Assembly: GCA_964459325.1 (NCBI GenBank)
Contig: CAYWKU010000011.1
Location: 1 to 64,000, forward strand
Source: CAYWKU01 sp964459325
GTDB lineage: Bacteria; RBG-13-61-14; CAYWKU01
DNA: 64,000 bases
Direction of reading: 5' to 3'
In this document: positions 24,701 through 33,999 of the stretch, in pieces
How positions within the stretch are numbered: the first letter of the stretch is position 1
Layout: every line of letters starts with the position of its first letter
Position numbers and translations under genes: made by a program
The notes under the pieces: generated by a model
Database searches by the model: none
Seen by the model: only the letters and a program-made list of their open reading frames with translations
What the model was told of the DNA's origin: nothing

Positions 24701-27100
24701 TCAATCGGCCACCGAGGATTTCAACCTGAACCCGACCGTTTTCGCCTCCAATGGCCTCAAAGCCACTCTTATCCAGCCGTCTCCATTCATTAATCGCCCC
24801 TCAGGGCGCTCCAGGCCGTCCAACAGCCTCACATCGGCGAAAGCTCTGATATCGCTGGTTATGTTGGTGACAACGGTTTCCTCCGTCAGGTTTCTCAATA
24901 CCACCACGATTTTATCTTTTTCAAAGTCAGAGTGTTTGACTTCTTCAATGACTACCTTTTCCGAAGTCGTTTGGAAGGTACGAAAGACGGTGCCGGCGTG
25001 TCGGGGTATCTTTCCCTCCTTGGCCTTGCTTTCCGGGTAAGCCATGGCTTCAATCGGCACGGTATAATCCCTGATATTCTTCAGTTGAGCATCGCCGATA
25101 ACCCTCTTTATCAACCAGGTGGATTGCATTGGAGTTTTGTGATTCCGGGGTTCGTTGGGCGCCAACTTCTTATCGCCACTTTTCATTTTCACCGGAAACT
25201 CCTGGATGTAGAGCAGCCACCACAAGCGTTCGTTCCCGCCGGGAGGTGAAGGTAAAAAAGGGATACCGCCCCTATTTGAAATTATCAGACGCTCCTTACC
25301 TCGCAAATTCAATACCGCCCCGTCGTTGCCGATTTTCCATGAGGCTTCTTTCTGCAATTCTTCATTCGGGGATATGAGCAGGCCTCCCCTGCCCACCTTG
25401 TAATTTGTCACAGGTTTGTCCAAATTGAATTCCCCGACCCACCCTCTCAAGCTCTCGGCGGGGGGAAGTTTTTTGGCCGGGGGCCATTTCAACGTAAAAA
25501 CCTTCCGCCCATTCGGAAGGTTGTAATTGCCGATACGCAATTTAACTTCCTCCGACCTGCGGACCTTCATTATCCCTCCCCTCAGGAACAATGGCGGCTC
25601 AATTTTCAGGGGATTTTCGACGAGTTTTACCCCGGCTTTATCCCGATTTTTGATTATATCCGGGAACTTGGCCCTGTCGCCGCTTACTATGGAGCATGAC
25701 CAACCGCTCACTTCACCCTCCAGAAATGACACACCCGAGAAATCCCGGGTGGTGGAGTATTTTTTGTAATACGGCCACTCAATCACCCCCGCCTGTCGCT
25801 CTCCGGATATGTTGCAGGCGAGCAACGGTTTTGACTTAACGTCGAAAAACTTCATCATCGACGGGTGGTAGAACATGTCCCTCAATGAATCCTCGGCAAA
25901 TTTCAGAGCATCCCCGGCAAGTTTAACCTCGTGATTGTTCTGCTCAAGCACTTCATCCGGCGTCATCTTACCGGGCCACGCTCCCACCCCGGAATGCTCG
26001 TCATATAGGAGCAGACTCCTCCAGGCTTCTGAGATATTTTGTCTCTGCCCGCTATTTTCTGTAACCACGGAAAAAAGCTCTGCGGCCAGCAATTTACGCC
26101 GCGTTTGAGCTGCCAGAGCCTCCGCATGTGGGCTTCGCCTGACCAGGGCTTCCCAGTGCCCGGAAGCGGGCCAGTCTCCCTTCAAAACCGGCAAACCGGC
26201 CTTTTCCTCGTCGGTCAATGACATGTAGAAATCGGTCAAGGAAGTTATACGAATGTGTGGTTTGCGGCCGCTTGCATTCCACCTGTTTACATTATCGAAC
26301 AGCTCTTCGAGCTTCCCCGGCCCGGTGTTATCACCGGAAGAGAAAAGTACCAAGGCTTTATCCGGAAAGTAACCGTTTTTTCTCAGTTTTTCGGAATAGT
26401 TATCAAGCCTTTCGCCGAGACCGTCCCATTCATGCAAGACCAGGTTCAGGCCGCCCTCCATGTACCCCGCCCCGCCCCGCAGACTTACGATGACCCGGTC
26501 ACCGTCCGGTGCTTCCCACCGGAAAAGATATGGTATACCCGGAGGAAGCGAAGAAAGCCCGTTCATTTCGTTTGCGCCCACCGCTATAAACTTGATGCCC
26601 GCATCGGTCGCCGCTTCCGCCATGTTCCATGTTAACCCCGGCACATCCGCGTGGTGCCACGAATGGATGGGCACGCCCAACTCACTGGCCCACCGCCTTA
26701 CCGGAAAGAAAAACCGCCTTCCCTCGGCCGCCGAAAAAGCGGAGGTGTTCGCATGCATCAAGCCGCCGGTTATTTCCCACCTGCCTGAACGGACCAGTTC
26801 CCTGAACTTTTTCCATTCTTCCTCGGCGGCGTCCTTTTTGAACCATTCCACCGGAAGCAGGCAGCCGCTGTTAAGACGAGCCTCCGGGTGAGATTCGAGC
26901 AGCTTTATTCCCTCGCGATAAATGTCGGGCCATTGCCGCTTCACCTTCTCCTGCGGGGCGGTGAAGCCGTAATCCAGATGGCCCAGTATCGGCGCTACGT
27001 ATATTTCCTCAACGGAAGGGTAATACCCGATTTGTCGCAGGCTGAGGCATGAGACGGTCGCTATCAGGCCGACCAGCAGCGCTGTTCTGACAATCTTCAT
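24701..27100 (-). CDS. Exported GH38-like glycoside hydrolase (DUF5054-like)
   Basis: A 799-aa protein with a signal peptide whose end (ATVSC, C18) could be a lipobox. The N-terminal part is a GH38-like (alpha-mannosidase) TIM-type barrel: zinc ligands in HLDYG (H41, D43), nucleophile region HHADVPG (D152), and a later YDEHSGVG matching the DEHTWG motif of the DUF5054 relatives. A C-terminal beta-rich domain follows. It probably trims an alpha-linked sugar from an external glycan. It lies 17 bp downstream of a secreted GH2 enzyme, so the two act on one substrate. Confidence 0.75.
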   Translation of the reverse strand: MKIVRTALLVGLIATVSCLSLRQIGYYPSVEEIYVAPILGHLDYGFTAPQEKVKRQWPDIYREGIKLLESHPEARLNSGCLLPVEWFKKDAAEEEWKKFRELVRSGRWEITGGLMHANTSAFSAAEGRRFFFPVRRWASELGVPIHSWHHADVPGLTWNMAEAATDAGIKFIAVGANEMNGLSSLPPGIPYLFRWEAPDGDRVIVSLRGGAGYMEGGLNLVLHEWDGLGERLDNYSEKLRKNGYFPDKALVLFSSGDNTGPGKLEELFDNVNRWNASGRKPHIRITSLTDFYMSLTDEEKAGLPVLKGDWPASGHWEALVRRSPHAEALAAQTRRKLLAAELFSVVTENSGQRQNISEAWRSLLLYDEHSGVGAWPGKMTPDEVLEQNNHEVKLAGDALKFAEDSLRDMFYHPSMMKFFDVKSKPLLACNISGERQAGVIEWPYYKKYSTTRDFSGVSFLEGEVSGWSCSIVSGDRAKFPDIIKNRDKAGVKLVENPLKIEPPLFLRGGIMKVRRSEEVKLRIGNYNLPNGRKVFTLKWPPAKKLPPAESLRGWVGEFNLDKPVTNYKVGRGGLLISPNEELQKEASWKIGNDGAVLNLRGKERLIISNRGGIPFLPSPPGGNERLWWLLYIQEFPVKMKSGDKKLAPNEPRNHKTPMQSTWLIKRVIGDAQLKNIRDYTVPIEAMAYPESKAKEGKIPRHAGTVFRTFQTTSEKVVIEEVKHSDFEKDKIVVVLRNLTEETVVTNITSDIRAFADVRLLDGLERPEGRLMNGDGWIRVALRPLEAKTVGFRLKSSVAD

Positions 27101-27117
27101 CCCGGGAATATATTAAC

Positions 27118-29151
27118 CTATTGAACTTTCTTTTTCGCCCACGGCGGAGGATTATTCTCCAGGTCCTTGTAAATATTCTTCAAAACATAATATGCCGGCT
27201 TGGGAATGCGGTAATAGGTCAATACTCCCTTTAAATTGAAGTAAGGTATGGGATGCTCCTCCTTGAACCAGGCGTTCCGAAAGTCGGCGAATACCCACGG
27301 CATACCTCCCCAAACAAAGGGCAGCTCCCGAAATATCTCCCACTGCCGGGCGATAATGCGAGCCTGCTCTTCCGGGTCGAAAGTTCCCATTCCGTCCTGT
27401 CGCCCGTCTCGAATCCTATCTTCATTCATGACCGACCCTGCTCCGAACTCGCTGATGACTATAGGCTTGTCGGGGTACCTTTCGTGTACTCTTTTCAGGT
27501 AATCGCGAACATCCTCCACTTTACCCACATACCATCCGAAGTATTCGTTAACGCTAATGAAATCGGCGATATGGGCGCATTTTTCCTTAAGCGGCCACAT
27601 GGTTTGCAGCAGCGCAAAAGTGACCGGCCGGTCAGGGTCAAATTCCTTAGCCACATTTCTCAAGGTTTCATACGTCGAACACGAGTCCTTAGTAAACGTC
27701 CAGTTCTCGTTGCCGATACTCCAGGCCAGCACGCTCGGGTGGTTTCGGTCGCTCTCAATCATCTCCACCAGCGACAGAACGGCGTTTCCGACCAATTCCG
27801 GCTCCGTGAATTGCGATGGTTTGACCTTGAAGAAGTGCATCCGGCCTATATCCTGGCTCCGCTGAATCCTGTCCCTGAACCATATCAGAAAACCCATTCC
27901 CGCCTGGTACAGCGGTATTTCCTCGGTGATTCCGATGCCGTGTATATCGGTAAGGTCCAACAGCTCCGGGTCGTTGGGGTAATGACCGGGGCGCATGTGG
28001 TTGATGTTCATAGATTCCAGGAGCCTGATGTCACGAACCAGAACGTCGGGGGTTTCGGTAAGACCGGTCACCGGGTCGTCCTCGTGGCGGTTTAACCCGC
28101 GGATGTAATAAGGCTTGCCGTTGAGGAAAAGCCCATCAGGGGTAGCCTCAAAGTGTTTAAACCCGAAATCCGTTTGAATTGTCTCCATAATCGAGCCGCT
28201 CCCCCGCTCATGCAGACTGATTTTCAGGGTATACCGGTTATACGGGTTTTCGGGCGACCAAAGGGATGGCGATTGCAGCTTTCCGCCCAGTTTAACCCCC
28301 CAAATGCCTTTGCTTTGACCCGTGAAAGGCTCGGAGGATTCCAGTTTGAGCACCTTATGACCGGAGCGCTTTGAAATTACTTCGGCCTCAAACGATACCT
28401 CCCCCGGCTTCAATTCATCCGAATTATCCCAGACAAGGGTGTCCACCGAGAGTTTCCAGTTACCCTTTTCGAGCGGCAGGGTACGAACGGCAGCTTTGAA
28501 CACGGTAACCGCCGGGTGGGCTTCCAGGTAGACGCTCCGGTGGATGCCGCCATATTCGAACCATCCCATCCTGGAATCTTCGTAGTTGAGGGGCGGGACG
28601 CTGGTGAACGTCATGCTGTTATCCACCCGCACCAGCAGAGTGTTGTCGTCTCCCCTCTCTAAGGCCTCAGTTGCGTCCAGGCTGAAGGCCGTATAGCCGC
28701 CTTCGTGGCTACCCAGAAGCTGCCCGTTCAGCCATACCCGGCATCTCATGTTGACCCCGCCGAAGTGAAAACGATACCGTTTTGCCCGAAAGCCTTTATC
28801 CACGTGAAAACGCAGCCTGTACCAGCCTATGCCTATGTAATGCAGCATATCCGGGTGCAAATAATTCCAGACGCCGGGAACATTTATGGGCTCCCAGCCT
28901 TCCTCCGGCGGTTTCGACTCACCTTCGTCACCCTTTGCGAACATCCAGACACCGTCGAGACTAAGACGGGGGTTATCGGTCTCGAATCTCCCGAAATACG
29001 GCATTTCGCCATACATCATGTATGGAACTTTCCCGGCGGATTCGAGGCTCCAGTTTTGACCGGAGGGAAGATTTGAGGCAGGAGAAACTCCCGAAAAGGC
29101 TGAAAGGAACAATCCGCAAGCCACTGCAAACCAAAAGGCTTTTTGCACCAT
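27118..29151 (-). CDS. Secreted GH2 glycoside hydrolase (beta-glucuronidase/galactosidase-like)
   Basis: A 677-aa enzyme with a Sec signal (VACGLFLSAFSGVSPAS). The N-terminal sugar-binding jelly roll is followed by an immunoglobulin-like domain and the catalytic barrel. The acid/base glutamate is E482 in WSIGNENW and the nucleophile is E568 in ISEFGAGS. RGLNRHEDDP matches the GH2 signature region. Overall it is closest to beta-glucuronidases, but specificity is not certain. It heads a two-gene unit with the GH38-like enzyme and follows tRNA-Ser. Confidence 0.88.
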   Translation of the reverse strand: MVQKAFWFAVACGLFLSAFSGVSPASNLPSGQNWSLESAGKVPYMMYGEMPYFGRFETDNPRLSLDGVWMFAKGDEGESKPPEEGWEPINVPGVWNYLHPDMLHYIGIGWYRLRFHVDKGFRAKRYRFHFGGVNMRCRVWLNGQLLGSHEGGYTAFSLDATEALERGDDNTLLVRVDNSMTFTSVPPLNYEDSRMGWFEYGGIHRSVYLEAHPAVTVFKAAVRTLPLEKGNWKLSVDTLVWDNSDELKPGEVSFEAEVISKRSGHKVLKLESSEPFTGQSKGIWGVKLGGKLQSPSLWSPENPYNRYTLKISLHERGSGSIMETIQTDFGFKHFEATPDGLFLNGKPYYIRGLNRHEDDPVTGLTETPDVLVRDIRLLESMNINHMRPGHYPNDPELLDLTDIHGIGITEEIPLYQAGMGFLIWFRDRIQRSQDIGRMHFFKVKPSQFTEPELVGNAVLSLVEMIESDRNHPSVLAWSIGNENWTFTKDSCSTYETLRNVAKEFDPDRPVTFALLQTMWPLKEKCAHIADFISVNEYFGWYVGKVEDVRDYLKRVHERYPDKPIVISEFGAGSVMNEDRIRDGRQDGMGTFDPEEQARIIARQWEIFRELPFVWGGMPWVFADFRNAWFKEEHPIPYFNLKGVLTYYRIPKPAYYVLKNIYKDLENNPPPWAKKKVQ

Positions 29152-29187
29152 ATTTACCCCTCCCGCGGCGTATACGCATACAAAAAG

Positions 29188-29272
29188 CGGAGGAGGCAGG
29201 ATTCGAACCTGCGGGACCTTACGGCCCAGCGGTTTTCAAGACCGCCGCCTTAAGCCACTCGGCCACTCCTCC
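29188..29272 (-). tRNA. tRNA-Ser (anticodon TGA)
   Basis: An 85-nt class II tRNA on the minus strand. Acceptor arms GGAGGAG/CTCCTCC pair, discriminator G is present, the anticodon loop CTTGAAA gives TGA, and there is a long variable arm (GGGCCGTAAGGTCCC) as expected for serine. CCA is not encoded. It lies just downstream of serS. Confidence 0.97.
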
Positions 29273-29357
29273 TGTAATTATCGACATATATTAACTTTTC
29301 CCGGTTCCTGTGTGAAAAGATATTCGGTTGTTTATCGCTGTCAACAACGGCGATGCA

Positions 29358-30653
29358 TCACCTGGGGTTTGAAGGGGGCTCGATGACCTCCATGCCGTGC
29401 ATGTAACTCCTCAGTGCCTCCGGTATAACCACCGACCCGTCCTCCTGCTGGTAGTTTTCCAGGATGGCGATTAACGTCCGTCCCGTGGCGAGTCCGGAGC
29501 CGTTAAGGGTATGCACGTAGCGCGGCCTGCTTTTTGTACCGGCTCGATACCTGATGTTGGCCCTGCGGGCCTGGAAATCCCGGAAGTTCGAGCAGGAGCT
29601 GATTTCCCGGTATGCCCCCTGCCCCGGAAGCCAGACTTCGATATCGTAGGTCTTGGCCGAGGCAAACCCCATGTCGCCGGTGCACAGGGTTACCACCCGG
29701 TAGTGGATGTTCAGGCGCTTCAGTATTTCTTCCGCGTTCGCCGTAAGCTTTTCGAGTTCATCGTAGCTCGTCTCCGGCTCGACGAACTTGACCAGCTCCA
29801 CCTTCTGAAACTGGTGTTGCCTTATCATACCCCGGGTGTCCTTGCCGGCGGCCCCGGCTTCGCTGCGAAAACAGGGAGTGTACGCCGCGTAGTATCGGGG
29901 CAGAGTTCCCGGCGAAAGTATTTCCTCCCGGTGAATATTGGTCACCGGCACCTCGGCCGTGGGCACTAAAAACAAGTCGTAATCCGTTATGTGGAAAAGG
30001 TCGCCCTCGAACTTGGGGATATTCCCGGTCCCGATGTTCGAGTTGCGATTGGTCAGAAACGGCGGCAACACTTCCTTGTAACCGTGCTCGCGGGTATGAA
30101 TGTCCAGCATGAAATCAATCAGCGCCCGTTCCATGAGCGCCGCGGCGCCCCATTGGAGCGTAAAGCGGGCCCGGGCAATCTTCGCGGCCCTCTCGAAGTC
30201 CAGTATTCCCAGTGAAACCCCCAGTTCCACGTGGTCCTTGGGCTGGAAACCGAACTGTGGAGGTTCCCCCCATCGCCTGACCTCCGCGTTATCCTCTTCG
30301 CTCTCCCCCACGGGAACGCTTTCGTGTGGAATGTTGGGGATGTTCAGCATTTTGAGCTTTATTTCTTCGTTCAGGCGGCGATTTTCCGAGTCCAGCTTTT
30401 TTATTTCATCGGGAAGATTGCCCATTTCTTCGATAAGGTCGTTTGCGTCCTCGCCATTGGACTTTTTCAGACCTATCTGTTTTCCCAGTTCTTTCTGATG
30501 GGCCCTTTTGGAATCGTGTTCGGCCTGTATTTTGCGGCGGGTTTCGTAAAGTTCCACTATTTCATCGAGCAGGGGAGAATAATCTTCTCCCCTGGAGGCG
30601 AGTCTGTTTTTCACCTCCTCCTTGTTTTCAGCAAGGTATCTTACGTCGAGCAT
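29358..30653 (-). CDS. serS: Seryl-tRNA synthetase
   Basis: A 431-aa class II synthetase that charges tRNA-Ser. The N-terminal coiled-coil arm (about residues 30-105) grips the long variable arm of the tRNA. Motif 2 (CFRSEAGAAGKDTRGMIR) and motif 3 (NGSGLATGRTLIAILENYQ) are intact. The length is normal for the bacterial enzyme. It lies 85 bp upstream of the tRNA-Ser gene on the same strand, so enzyme and substrate may be co-transcribed. Confidence 0.98.
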   Translation of the reverse strand: MLDVRYLAENKEEVKNRLASRGEDYSPLLDEIVELYETRRKIQAEHDSKRAHQKELGKQIGLKKSNGEDANDLIEEMGNLPDEIKKLDSENRRLNEEIKLKMLNIPNIPHESVPVGESEEDNAEVRRWGEPPQFGFQPKDHVELGVSLGILDFERAAKIARARFTLQWGAAALMERALIDFMLDIHTREHGYKEVLPPFLTNRNSNIGTGNIPKFEGDLFHITDYDLFLVPTAEVPVTNIHREEILSPGTLPRYYAAYTPCFRSEAGAAGKDTRGMIRQHQFQKVELVKFVEPETSYDELEKLTANAEEILKRLNIHYRVVTLCTGDMGFASAKTYDIEVWLPGQGAYREISSCSNFRDFQARRANIRYRAGTKSRPRYVHTLNGSGLATGRTLIAILENYQQEDGSVVIPEALRSYMHGMEVIEPPSNPR

Positions 30654-30733
30654 GATTTCGCAGGTTCGTCCTTCCGGAACATTAAATCATAAAATACTAT
30701 AGTAACATCATGATTCGGTTATTTAAACCGGAG

Positions 30734-33106
30734 CTATCGGATTTCGGCCCGGTCAATGCCCTTGAATAAGGGGTCTGAAGCTAAAGCTTTGTTCACGAAA
30801 GAAGGATTGAGCCTGTGAGCTCTTCTGAGGCTATCGATAGCCTCTTCGGTATTACCCCGGGCCATCCGTGCCCGGGCCTTATATACCAGCGGCGCGGGGG
30901 CGTTTGGCTTGTGTACGGCCAGTTTATTAAATAATTCCGCTGCCTTATCGTATTCCTGTAACCTCATATATACCTGTCCGAGCTTTGCCATCGCAGGTAT
31001 CAAGTCCGGGTTAATCTCGAGTGCGGTCTCGAACTCGTTCCGAGCCTTTTCGAGTTTATTCATTTGCATGTATATAACCCCGGCGTTGTGGTGACATTCG
31101 ACGTGAGCCGGGTTGACTTTGGCCGCTTTCCTGTAATGCTCGAGGGCTTTTCGGGACATGTTCTTCCGGACGTAGCAGTTTGCCAGGTTGTTATGAGCCT
31201 CGGCGCTTGCTGGATTGATTTTCAGGGCTTTTTCGTAAAAACCGGCAGCTTCGTCCCATTTTTGCTTCACTTCGGAGATACGCCCCAGGCAGAAGTTGGC
31301 CATGTGGGAGTCGCCGGAACGCTTGATGGCGCGTTTGCACTTTTCATGCGCGCCGTCGAGTTTTCCGGCGTTGAACAGTGCCATACCCCAGCCGGCCAAT
31401 ATTTCCGCCATTTCGGCATCATTGACGGCGCCCGATTTCGAGACACTGATTTCATCGACCCTGGAATATACCTTCGCGGCTTGCTCGAAACGTTCCGTCT
31501 GCATATAAACATCGCCGAGCATGGACAGGGCGCCGAGATTGTCAGGGTTCTTTTCCAAAACCGTGCGGAGAGCCTTTTCCGCCTCTTTGAAATTTCCTTT
31601 CTGAATGAGCAATTGCGCCCGGTTTATTTCCAGCCCGGTATCATCCACGTCGCCGATATAGCCCAGGGCTTTCAAACGCTCCTTGATTCGGCCCGATATG
31701 CGGCTTTCGGGTAGGGATTTTTCACCGGCGGCCACTTTAGCGGTTTTCTCCTCATAAGTTTCGATTCTTTCGATGGGATTATCATTTAAAAAGGCCGGTC
31801 GGATGGCGTTTTTCAAGACACCTCCTGCCATGTCTTCGGCCACAGGCAATCCCATCAGGGCCAAAGCCGTGGGGGTTATGTCCTGCACCCGGGAGGCAAT
31901 TTTCTTGCCGCCGTCCCTTATATCCGGCCCCATCATCGCCATAAAGGCCGGTTGGCGATGCCAAAGGTGCGCCATTTTTACCCTCGTCTCGCCGGTTTTG
32001 GCCGGCCTTTCGGCGCCTATTTTAAATCCGTGGTCGCTCAGTATGATGACGTTGGTGTTCTCATCCAGCTTTTCAAGGAGTTTCCCTAAAATTTCATCCT
32101 GCCTTATATACGTTTTCTCCACTACGTTTTTATACTTCTCGTAACGCGCATCGGTAACGAAATCCGCCTTGGGAGGAGCGAATCTCATGTACTGATGGCT
32201 CACCACATCCACCCATTCAAAATAGACCATGAACAGCCCGGGCTGGCCCCTATCGAGCAGATGAAGACTCATTCCGTAGAAACTCTCAAGAGTAGCCAGC
32301 GCTCTCAAAAAATGATGCAGCGGGTTGAGATGACAGAAGGGTATCTCGCTTTCCCCCTTGCAATAAAGGCAATCGGCGTATTCGGGTCTTTTGCATAGCG
32401 CGTCCATGTCCACGCTCACGTTGTATTCGGTGGAAGAAATGTTCATGTATCGCTTTATCCGTGACAACGGCACGTCGAATGGGTCTACTTTCATTGGAGC
32501 CAATTCCCGGTTTAACCCTTCGGGATAAGTATTTCCGATTTCAGTTTTTACGCTGTCGCTCTGGATGGAGAAAATATGGAAGCCCATGTGGTCGCTTATC
32601 ATTCTGCCCTTGATTTCTTCGGCGGGCCAGCTGGCCCACCACCCGACTACATCCGTCGATTTGCCCCTTTCGGTGGCAATGTTCCAGATGGCTTTTGTGC
32701 GGCGCTGTGCGGCGGTGACGGGAATCATTTTTCCGCGCGAGTCCTTTACCATGAACCATGTAACCCCGTGCCGTTCCGGCAGCACGCCCGTGGCGACGGT
32801 AGTCCAGATGGCGGGCGATATCATGGGCCGGAGGGTCTTCATTTCGCTAACCACACCACCTTCCAGGAAGCGGTTGAAATGGGGCAGCTTGCCTTTCGAA
32901 GCCAAATCGCGCACTATCCGCCAGTCGACGCCGTCCATGCCTACGATGGCCACTGGGTTAACGCTTGATTTTTCAGTGCAGGAAAATACCTGGACAAACG
33001 CGGCAAGAATCAGAGCGGCGAGGCATGCTTTCGAACTCAGACGGAGCCGGGATGAAACTAAGCCTTTTCCTGCGTTTGTGCCGATTTTTCTTTGAAGAAG
33101 CTCCAA
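30734..33106 (-). CDS. Membrane-anchored phosphodiesterase-TPR protein
   Basis: A 790-aa protein with a type I phosphodiesterase/nucleotide pyrophosphatase domain (alkaline phosphatase superfamily) and a C-terminal TPR array. A hydrophobic segment ends in VFSC (C43), a lipobox-like site. Metal ligands appear in IVGMDGVDW, the nucleophile threonine in SPAIWTTVATG and a second metal site in LSDHGFKIG. From about residue 500 there are at least six TPR units (for example AEAHNNLANCYVRKNMSRKA). The TTG start at 33106 has GGAGG five bases upstream and overlaps the epimerase gene by 49 bp. Its place at the end of a polysaccharide cluster suggests modification or turnover of a phospho-sugar. The substrate is unknown. 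Confidence 0.8.
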   Translation of the reverse strand: MELLQRKIGTNAGKGLVSSRLRLSSKACLAALILAAFVQVFSCTEKSSVNPVAIVGMDGVDWRIVRDLASKGKLPHFNRFLEGGVVSEMKTLRPMISPAIWTTVATGVLPERHGVTWFMVKDSRGKMIPVTAAQRRTKAIWNIATERGKSTDVVGWWASWPAEEIKGRMISDHMGFHIFSIQSDSVKTEIGNTYPEGLNRELAPMKVDPFDVPLSRIKRYMNISSTEYNVSVDMDALCKRPEYADCLYCKGESEIPFCHLNPLHHFLRALATLESFYGMSLHLLDRGQPGLFMVYFEWVDVVSHQYMRFAPPKADFVTDARYEKYKNVVEKTYIRQDEILGKLLEKLDENTNVIILSDHGFKIGAERPAKTGETRVKMAHLWHRQPAFMAMMGPDIRDGGKKIASRVQDITPTALALMGLPVAEDMAGGVLKNAIRPAFLNDNPIERIETYEEKTAKVAAGEKSLPESRISGRIKERLKALGYIGDVDDTGLEINRAQLLIQKGNFKEAEKALRTVLEKNPDNLGALSMLGDVYMQTERFEQAAKVYSRVDEISVSKSGAVNDAEMAEILAGWGMALFNAGKLDGAHEKCKRAIKRSGDSHMANFCLGRISEVKQKWDEAAGFYEKALKINPASAEAHNNLANCYVRKNMSRKALEHYRKAAKVNPAHVECHHNAGVIYMQMNKLEKARNEFETALEINPDLIPAMAKLGQVYMRLQEYDKAAELFNKLAVHKPNAPAPLVYKARARMARGNTEEAIDSLRRAHRLNPSFVNKALASDPLFKGIDRAEIR

Positions 33107-33999
33107 GTTTCCTCCAGACCCTTTTCAAATCCGACTTGAGGCGCCCAGCCAAACACCCGCTCGGCCAGGCTGTAGTCCAACACGCTACGTCGTTGTTCAC
33201 CCGGCTTTGCCGGCCCATGCTCGAAGGAAACCGATTTTCCGGAAACCTTTAACAGTAATTCCGCCAGGGTATTAACATCCGTTTCCTTCGCGGTGGAAAT
33301 ATTGAATTCGCCGGACACATCGCTTTCCAGTGCATTCAAGTTGGCGCGAGCGACGTCTTTTGCGTAAACGTAATCGCGGGTTTGCAGTCCGTCACCGTTG
33401 ATGACCGGTGTTTCGCCCGCCAGCAATTTGTTGCAAAAGATTGCCACCACCCCCGCTTCACCGTGAGGGTCCTGGCGTGGGCCGTATACGTTGGCGTATC
33501 GCAGGCTTACAGTCCTCAAACCGTACTGTTTACGATAGTAAAATATATACTTTTCGGCGGAGAGTTTGGATATCCCATACGGACTCAGTGGATAAATGGG
33601 ATGGCTTTCCTGCGCCGGGTAAGCTTCCTGTTCGCCGTATAGCGCTCCACCGGTGGAGGCGAAAATGAAATTACCGCACCCGGCATCACGGCAGGCCTCT
33701 ATAAGCTTCAAAGTGCCGATGATGTTTTTCCGTAAATCCTCAAAGGGGTCTTCCACCGAATTCCGAACGCTTATCTGCGCCGCGTGATGTACAACTGCAT
33801 CCGCAGACCAGTTTCTTATCACTTTTTCCGAGTCGGGATTAAGTATATCCGCCTTCTCCAGCTCGACGCCTTCCGGCAAATTTTCCGTTTTGCCGCTCGA
33901 CAGGTCGTCCAGAGCCAGCACTTTATGCCCGGCGCGAGCAAAAACTTCGGCAACGTGTGACCCGATGAACCCCGCTCCTCCGGTAACAATTATTCTCAT
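33058..33999 (-). CDS. NAD-dependent nucleotide-sugar epimerase (GalE-like)
   Basis: A 313-aa extended short-chain dehydrogenase/reductase. GGAGFIGSHVAEVF at the N-terminus binds NAD, and the catalytic YxxxK is in SPYGISKLSAEKY. It is probably a UDP-glucose/UDP-GlcNAc 4-epimerase or a related dehydratase that feeds the polysaccharide cluster. Start overlaps the WecA-like gene by 4 bp (ATGA), indicating translational coupling. Confidence 0.88.
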   Translation of the reverse strand: MRIIVTGGAGFIGSHVAEVFARAGHKVLALDDLSSGKTENLPEGVELEKADILNPDSEKVIRNWSADAVVHHAAQISVRNSVEDPFEDLRKNIIGTLKLIEACRDAGCGNFIFASTGGALYGEQEAYPAQESHPIYPLSPYGISKLSAEKYIFYYRKQYGLRTVSLRYANVYGPRQDPHGEAGVVAIFCNKLLAGETPVINGDGLQTRDYVYAKDVARANLNALESDVSGEFNISTAKETDVNTLAELLLKVSGKSVSFEHGPAKPGEQRRSVLDYSLAERVFGWAPQVGFEKGLEETWSFFKEKSAQTQEKA

